Origin: Kiritimatiellaceae bacterium
Lineage (GTDB): Bacteria > Verrucomicrobiota > Kiritimatiellia > Kiritimatiellales > Pontiellaceae
Assembly: GCA_002712105.1 (NCBI GenBank)
Contig: PASA01000027.1
Location: 16,131-21,418, forward strand
DNA length: 5,288 nucleotides
Direction: 5' to 3'
Shown here: positions 1 through 5,288 of the stretch, piece after piece
Layout of the letters: the number at the start of each line of letters is the position of its first letter
How positions within the stretch are numbered: the first letter of the stretch is position 1
The notes under the pieces: model-generated
Told to the model about the DNA's origin: nothing
The model's input: the letters and a program-made list of their open reading frames with translations, nothing else
Database searches by the model: none
Translations under genes and position numbers: made by a program

Positions 1-248
1 GTATCCCCATGTGGATGGTAATTACCTATAACTTCGCCAACAACTTTAGCGCATTTAACATATGCTTTACTGTGCGTCCATCCGCGCTCTTTCATTGCAT
101 ATAAAATTCTTCTATTTCCGGGCTTTAGTCCATCTCTTGCATCTGGAAGCGCCCTTCCTACGATAACAGACATCGAATAGTCGATGTATGCTCGCTGCAT
201 TTCATCTTCTATATTTATTAGATCAATTCGTTCTTTTAATTCGTCCAT
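1..248 (-). CDS. gyrA: DNA gyrase subunit A, N-terminal part (runs off the window)
   Basis: This is the start of the DNA gyrase A subunit, the breakage-reunion half of the A2B2 enzyme that negatively supercoils DNA in the cytoplasm. The 82 visible codons begin [17 protein letters not shown] and carry the family's hallmark opening: [20 protein letters not shown] at residues 24-43, RRILYAM at 46-52, and HPHGD at 78-82, which leads into the quinolone-resistance-determining region. The catalytic tyrosine (near residue 122 in E. coli) lies beyond the window. The ATG at 246-248 is chosen because it has a good ribosome-binding site and gives the usual N-terminal length. The gene follows gyrB by 11 nt, so the two are surely co-transcribed. 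The cut codon 83 begins AC and must encode Thr. A ParC identity is less likely given the gyrB-gyrA arrangement and the sequence. Confidence 0.97.
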   Translation of the reverse strand, partial: MDELKERIDLINIEDEMQRAYIDYSMSVIVGRALPDARDGLKPGNRRILYAMKERGWTHSKAYVKCAKVVGEVIGNYHPHGD

Positions 249-259
249 ATTCTCCGCCT
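249..259 (-). promoter_or_regulatory. gyrA ribosome-binding site in the gyrB-gyrA junction
   Basis: On the minus strand the whole 11-nt gap reads AGGCGGAGAAT, directly between the gyrB TAA and the gyrA ATG. It offers an AGG eight bases and a GGAG three bases before the start. Ribosomes ending gyrB would sit on this site, so translational coupling of the two subunits is likely (inference). Confidence 0.75.
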
Positions 260-2758
<2,499 letters not shown>

Positions 2759-2777
2759 ACTAAAGCGTCATAAAACT

Positions 2778-2813
2778 AAAAAAAATAATTCACAAAAATA
2801 TGTCTTAATTATT
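2778..2813 (-). terminator. Weak candidate terminator after hslO
   Basis: On the minus strand AATAATT (2813-2807, overlapping the hslO stop codon) and AATTATT (2790-2784) are perfect inverted repeats around a 16-nt loop, and the second arm runs into six further T residues (2783-2778). The stem contains only A-T pairs, apart from possible G-T wobbles at its base, so its stability is poor. It may be an inefficient intrinsic terminator, or just AT-rich sequence, in which case hslO transcripts would read into gyrB. Confidence 0.25.
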
Positions 2814-3689
2814 CCAATATTTTATACATTCCTTGACTGTTACCTCATGTGTTTTCTTACAGAACTCACAATTTATTTTTAATGGATTGTTCTCCTTAAC
2901 AATCTCCATTCTCTCTGGAATTGAAATGCTTTTTAATACAATAGAAAATTTCTCTTCTGATGAACAGTTGCATATAAATTTTGGAGAAATTTTGGATCCT
3001 ATTATACAAGAATGATAATCATTTTCATCTCTAATTAATTCATCAATTACGTCTTCTAAAATATTTTTACCATCCTTAACTTTTAAAAGATTCGCAAAAC
3101 TATCTTTTTCCATTTTTTTCCTAATATTTTCAAATATGTTTAAGTCACAATTTGGAAGCGCCTGAATCATTATTCCATTTGATAAAGCAACAGGATTTTT
3201 TTCATCTGGCGTAAATCCTATTAGCGCCTTTATACTTGTTTCAATTTGGTCAGAGATTGAAAAATGATAGGCAAAATCATTCACTGGATCATGCAAAGAA
3301 ACCGGTGTTACGCTAGATCTTAAAACCTTTCCTTTATCCATTACTACCGTTTTGATCTCCCCAATATCACCAAATATCTCATCCTGAGATTGTGCTATAT
3401 TATGTAAATAAGAAGGTGAAATTATACCTCTTAGCGAGGCGTCATGGCCCGCATCAATAACTATTGCTTTTAATTCTCCTGGATATTGCCAGTTAATATT
3501 GAGCCTTTGTCCATCTGGCAAAAGGGACGCTCTTAACACTGATGCTGTTATACATCGACCAAACAAATGCGCAGCAACCGGATCACAATCATGAATTAAG
3601 ACTAACTTATTAACAACCTCTGTTGTGTCAGCAAAGGCGAATGCGATTTCAAGCCCATCTAGCCTACCTTTTACGCACACATCATTCAT
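2805..3689 (-). CDS. hslO: Hsp33 redox-regulated holdase chaperone
   Basis: Hsp33 is a cytoplasmic, ATP-independent holdase that is switched on by oxidative unfolding and protects proteins under hypochlorite or peroxide stress. The 294-aa length matches the family (E. coli 292). The main domain shows a family-like GELKAIVIDAGHDASLRGII (71-90) and NGIMIQALP (171-179). The C-terminal redox switch is intact: C240-N-C242 and C274-E-F-C277 form the CxC...CxxC zinc site, spaced almost exactly as C232/C234/C265/C268 of E. coli. Six other cysteines (5, 35, 46, 181, 228, 288) are present. The ATG at 3687-3689 gives the normal N-terminus; no Shine-Dalgarno sequence is seen in the A/T-only leader. It follows rluA by 12 nt, so co-transcription and perhaps translational re-initiation from rluA are likely. 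Confidence 0.93.
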   Translation of the reverse strand: MNDVCVKGRLDGLEIAFAFADTTEVVNKLVLIHDCDPVAAHLFGRCITASVLRASLLPDGQRLNINWQYPGELKAIVIDAGHDASLRGIISPSYLHNIAQSQDEIFGDIGEIKTVVMDKGKVLRSSVTPVSLHDPVNDFAYHFSISDQIETSIKALIGFTPDEKNPVALSNGIMIQALPNCDLNIFENIRKKMEKDSFANLLKVKDGKNILEDVIDELIRDENDYHSCIIGSKISPKFICNCSSEEKFSIVLKSISIPERMEIVKENNPLKINCEFCKKTHEVTVKECIKYWNN

Positions 3690-3701
3690 GAAATTATTTT
3701 T

Positions 3702-4313
3702 TCAAAATGGCGCAGGACATTCAAGCTCTATCCATTGATGATCTTCTGGATGATTAAATGATATTTTTTCTGCATGTAATAACATTCGTTCTTTCTTCAT
3801 CCCATAGATTGGATCGCCAATAATAGGATGTCCGATTTCCTTAAGATGCACTCTTAATTGATGAGACCTTCCTGTTACTGGATATAAATCCAGTCTCGTT
3901 GACAATTCATTTCTATCGCTAACTTTCCATCTAGTTATTGAGGGTTTTCCATATTCAAAATCAACAATATGTTTTGGAGGCAATGAATGTTGCATATCTT
4001 TTCGAATGGGCAAATCAATTTCTCCGGCTTCATCTTTAATAATACCATCAACCCATGCGACATATTTTTTATTAACTTCCCGCTTTTCAAATGCTTTTGC
4101 GAGACTCTTCTGAGCAGTCAAAGTTCGTGCAAATATTATAACTCCGGACGTATCCATATCTAATCGATGAAGCAACAAAGCCTCAGGAAATTTACCATGC
4201 AATCGATTAATTAAACAATCCTTCCTATTTAGACTTCTGCCCGGAACGCTCAAAAGACCACAGGGTTTATTAACAGCTAGCAAAGACTCATCTTTGAAAA
4301 CGATATCGAACAA
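3702..4313 (-). CDS. rluA: RluA-family pseudouridine synthase (23S rRNA/tRNA)
   Basis: This enzyme isomerises uridine to pseudouridine in structured RNA. E. coli RluA, which it resembles along its whole length, modifies U746 of 23S rRNA and U32 of several tRNAs. Visible motifs are NKPCGLLSVPGR (15-26), HRLDMDTSG (49-57) with catalytic D52, the uridine-site block GRSHQLRVH (148-156), GDPIYG (166-171) and LLHAE (178-182). It ends in PAPF, much like the PADF end of E. coli RluA. There is no S4 RNA-binding domain, as in RluA itself and unlike RluB/C/D/E/F. At 203 aa it is slightly shorter than the 219-aa E. coli protein, lacking the short N-terminal extension. The start is TTG at 4311-4313: no ATG or GTG lies between it and the upstream in-frame stop at 4365-4367. 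The exact modified base cannot be read from sequence; RluA is the best name, and another RluA-family member is possible. Confidence 0.87.
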   Translation of the reverse strand: MFDIVFKDESLLAVNKPCGLLSVPGRSLNRKDCLINRLHGKFPEALLLHRLDMDTSGVIIFARTLTAQKSLAKAFEKREVNKKYVAWVDGIIKDEAGEIDLPIRKDMQHSLPPKHIVDFEYGKPSITRWKVSDRNELSTRLDLYPVTGRSHQLRVHLKEIGHPIIGDPIYGMKKERMLLHAEKISFNHPEDHQWIELECPAPF

Positions 4314-4329
4314 GCTTATTGACCTTTCT
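4314..4329 (-). promoter_or_regulatory. Ribosome-binding site that fixes the TTG start of rluA
   Basis: The minus strand reads AGAAAGG (4329-4323) followed by a 9-nt spacer and then TTG. The site lies inside the last codons of the upstream gene, whose TAA (4318-4316) ends two bases before the TTG. Good spacing and the lack of any other start make the TTG call firm and suggest translational coupling. Confidence 0.7.
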
Positions 4330-5288
4330 GAGACTCTTGTCTTAAGCGATAGAACTTCACATCGTTAGTTGCAATAATGCTTACCTGTCCAAAGTCATAT
4401 AAAGTATCCCAGCTTTCAAGATCTCCGCTTTGTTTAACCGAAAAGCCAAGAGTGATAACACCGTTATTATTTGTTATGACATCAACTCCCGGAACTAAAT
4501 CGTTTATGGTTTCAGCAACTGTATTGCTTAATGAGGTTACTTGGCCATCTAATGTTGTTACATCCTCTGAAATATCATCTAAAGTGCTATTCCAATTAAC
4601 CACCGTTGTTGATATCCAGTTTGATTGTCCGGCTGTTGTATTAGTAAGATCTTCAACATTGTCATCTAAACCTGCAACAATAATGCTAAGACCTGATGAT
4701 TCTGCAGCGGCTACATCTGAAAATGATTCAACTTGATTTGAATAACTCAAAACCAAAGCCTCAAGAGCTATGATGTCCTCCTCAAGGGTTGTAACTTCTG
4801 CATTAAAGTTAGATGCTTGGTTGGTAAAATCATAAACTGGATCTCCATTGTAACCATCTGGGAACCCTGGAATAACAGCATGCGTTAAAGTACAATTATT
4901 TGAAACTAGCCCAAATACTAAATTACTAAATGTGCTAATAGAATAAGACAAATTCCCCACGCCACCGTATATGTCCTCAGAAAAAACTGCCCCAGAGAAA
5001 TTTGCTCCATAAAAACTACTTGCATTATTAGGGTCAATAACAACTCCATCAAAAACCGCTTCAGAGAAGTTTGCGTTTGTAAACGTACCGGAAAGCTCAG
5101 CCAAATCCATTCCGCGGTTACTAAACGTTGCCCCGCTAAAATCTGCCCCGCTATAATCTCCTAAAAACCGTGTGCCATTAAATGCCTCGAATGAGAAATC
5201 AGCGTTTGGATGATCGCTTGGGTTAAATTGATCATCGCTAAAAAATATTCCGTTACGCAATGAAACGCCGTTTGGAAGAGAGGCTGGC
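4316..5288 (-). CDS. Pentapeptide-repeat / coiled-coil protein, likely exported (5' end outside window)
   Basis: I recognise the architecture but not a named gene. The frame stays open to the window edge, so the first in-window start-like codon (TTG at 5260) is probably internal; PASLPNGVS lies upstream in frame. Counting from that TTG, residues 1-95 contain irregular pentapeptide repeats such as ADFSG-ATFSN and ANFSG-AVFSE, which build a right-handed beta-helix in known families. Residues about 152-255 are a heptad-like Leu/Val/Ile coiled coil interrupted by Ser/Thr/Asn-rich stretches. Residues about 270-307 end in SGDLESW...KFYRLRQ, a signature I associate with the C-termini of many secreted verrucomicrobial proteins. 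Only one Cys (123) and many Ser, Asn, Thr and Asp fit an extracellular protein; a signal peptide would be outside the window. No catalytic motif or membrane segment is seen. It lies 2 nt upstream of rluA and may share its transcript. Confidence 0.72.
   Translation of the reverse strand, partial: PASLPNGVSLRNGIFFSDDQFNPSDHPNADFSFEAFNGTRFLGDYSGADFSGATFSNRGMDLAELSGTFTNANFSEAVFDGVVIDPNNASSFYGANFSGAVFSEDIYGGVGNLSYSISTFSNLVFGLVSNNCTLTHAVIPGFPDGYNGDPVYDFTNQASNFNAEVTTLEEDIIALEALVLSYSNQVESFSDVAAAESSGLSIIVAGLDDNVEDLTNTTAGQSNWISTTVVNWNSTLDDISEDVTTLDGQVTSLSNTVAETINDLVPGVDVITNNNGVITLGFSVKQSGDLESWDTLYDFGQVSIIATNDVKFYRLRQESQKGQ
4976..5288 (-). repeat. Pentapeptide-repeat block within the truncated gene
   Basis: The encoded protein repeats a five-residue pattern of the form A(D/N)FSx with F or L at the centre: NADFS, GADFS-GATFS, DLAELSG, TNANFS-EAVFDG, GANFS-GAVFSE. 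The array is interrupted by inserts such as VVIDPNNASSFY. The divergence is at protein level; no exact DNA tandem repeat is seen. The array may continue beyond the window edge. Confidence 0.65.

Noticed and set aside
2833..3015. Plus-strand 60-codon open frame
   Set aside because: It is antisense to the Hsp33 zinc-binding domain, whose reading is secured by the CxC/CxxC motif.
4340..4400. Possible promoter for rluA (TTGCAA with TATCGC at 17-bp spacing)
   Set aside because: The -10 match is only three of six, and the site lies in AT-rich coding sequence where such matches arise by chance; tight packing suggests co-transcription.
4377..4736. Plus-strand 119-codon open frame
   Set aside because: It is the reverse of the Ser/Thr/Val-rich coiled-coil region; low-complexity coding sequence often leaves long antisense frames. 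No recognisable domain is present.
5258..5260. TTG as the true start of the pentapeptide gene
   Set aside because: The frame remains open upstream to the window edge with protein-like sequence in phase, and starting here would leave a protein with no leader. The gene is taken as 5'-truncated.

Overview
This AT-rich 5.3 kb window looks like core chromosome of a bacterium. All five genes lie on the minus strand, so transcription runs from high to low coordinates: an open-ended pentapeptide-repeat/coiled-coil protein (5'-truncated by the window edge), rluA (rRNA/tRNA pseudouridine synthase), hslO (Hsp33 redox chaperone), gyrB, and the first 82 codons of gyrA. The gyrase sequences and the C-terminal 'SGDL-x-x-W ... 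FYRLR' signature of the pentapeptide protein point to the PVC group, most likely a marine, low-GC member of Verrucomicrobiota. That assignment is inference from remembered sequence style, not from a search.

Region by region: 1-248 is the start of gyrA; 260-2692 is a full-length long-form gyrB (810 aa, with the large insert seen in E. coli-type GyrB); 2693-2804 is the only real intergenic gap, holding a weak AT-only terminator-like hairpin behind hslO and a plausible extended -10 promoter for gyrB; 2805-3689 is hslO; 3702-4313 is rluA, which starts at TTG; 4316-5288 is the truncated pentapeptide/coiled-coil gene.

The genes form two probable units. Upstream gene, rluA and hslO are packed with gaps of 2 and 12 nt and may be co-transcribed. 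gyrB and gyrA are separated by 11 nt, with the gyrA ribosome-binding site immediately after the gyrB stop, and so form a classical gyrase operon that yields both subunits from one message. No mobile element, RNA gene or CRISPR array is visible. No stretch of more than 300 bases lacks a gene.

Four of the genes are ordinary housekeeping genes. The part least explained is the pentapeptide/coiled-coil protein. Its architecture suggests a surface or secreted protein rather than a Qnr-like gyrase protector, although its closeness to the gyrase genes makes the latter idea worth one explicit test. I do not see convincing evidence of an undescribed multi-gene system here.
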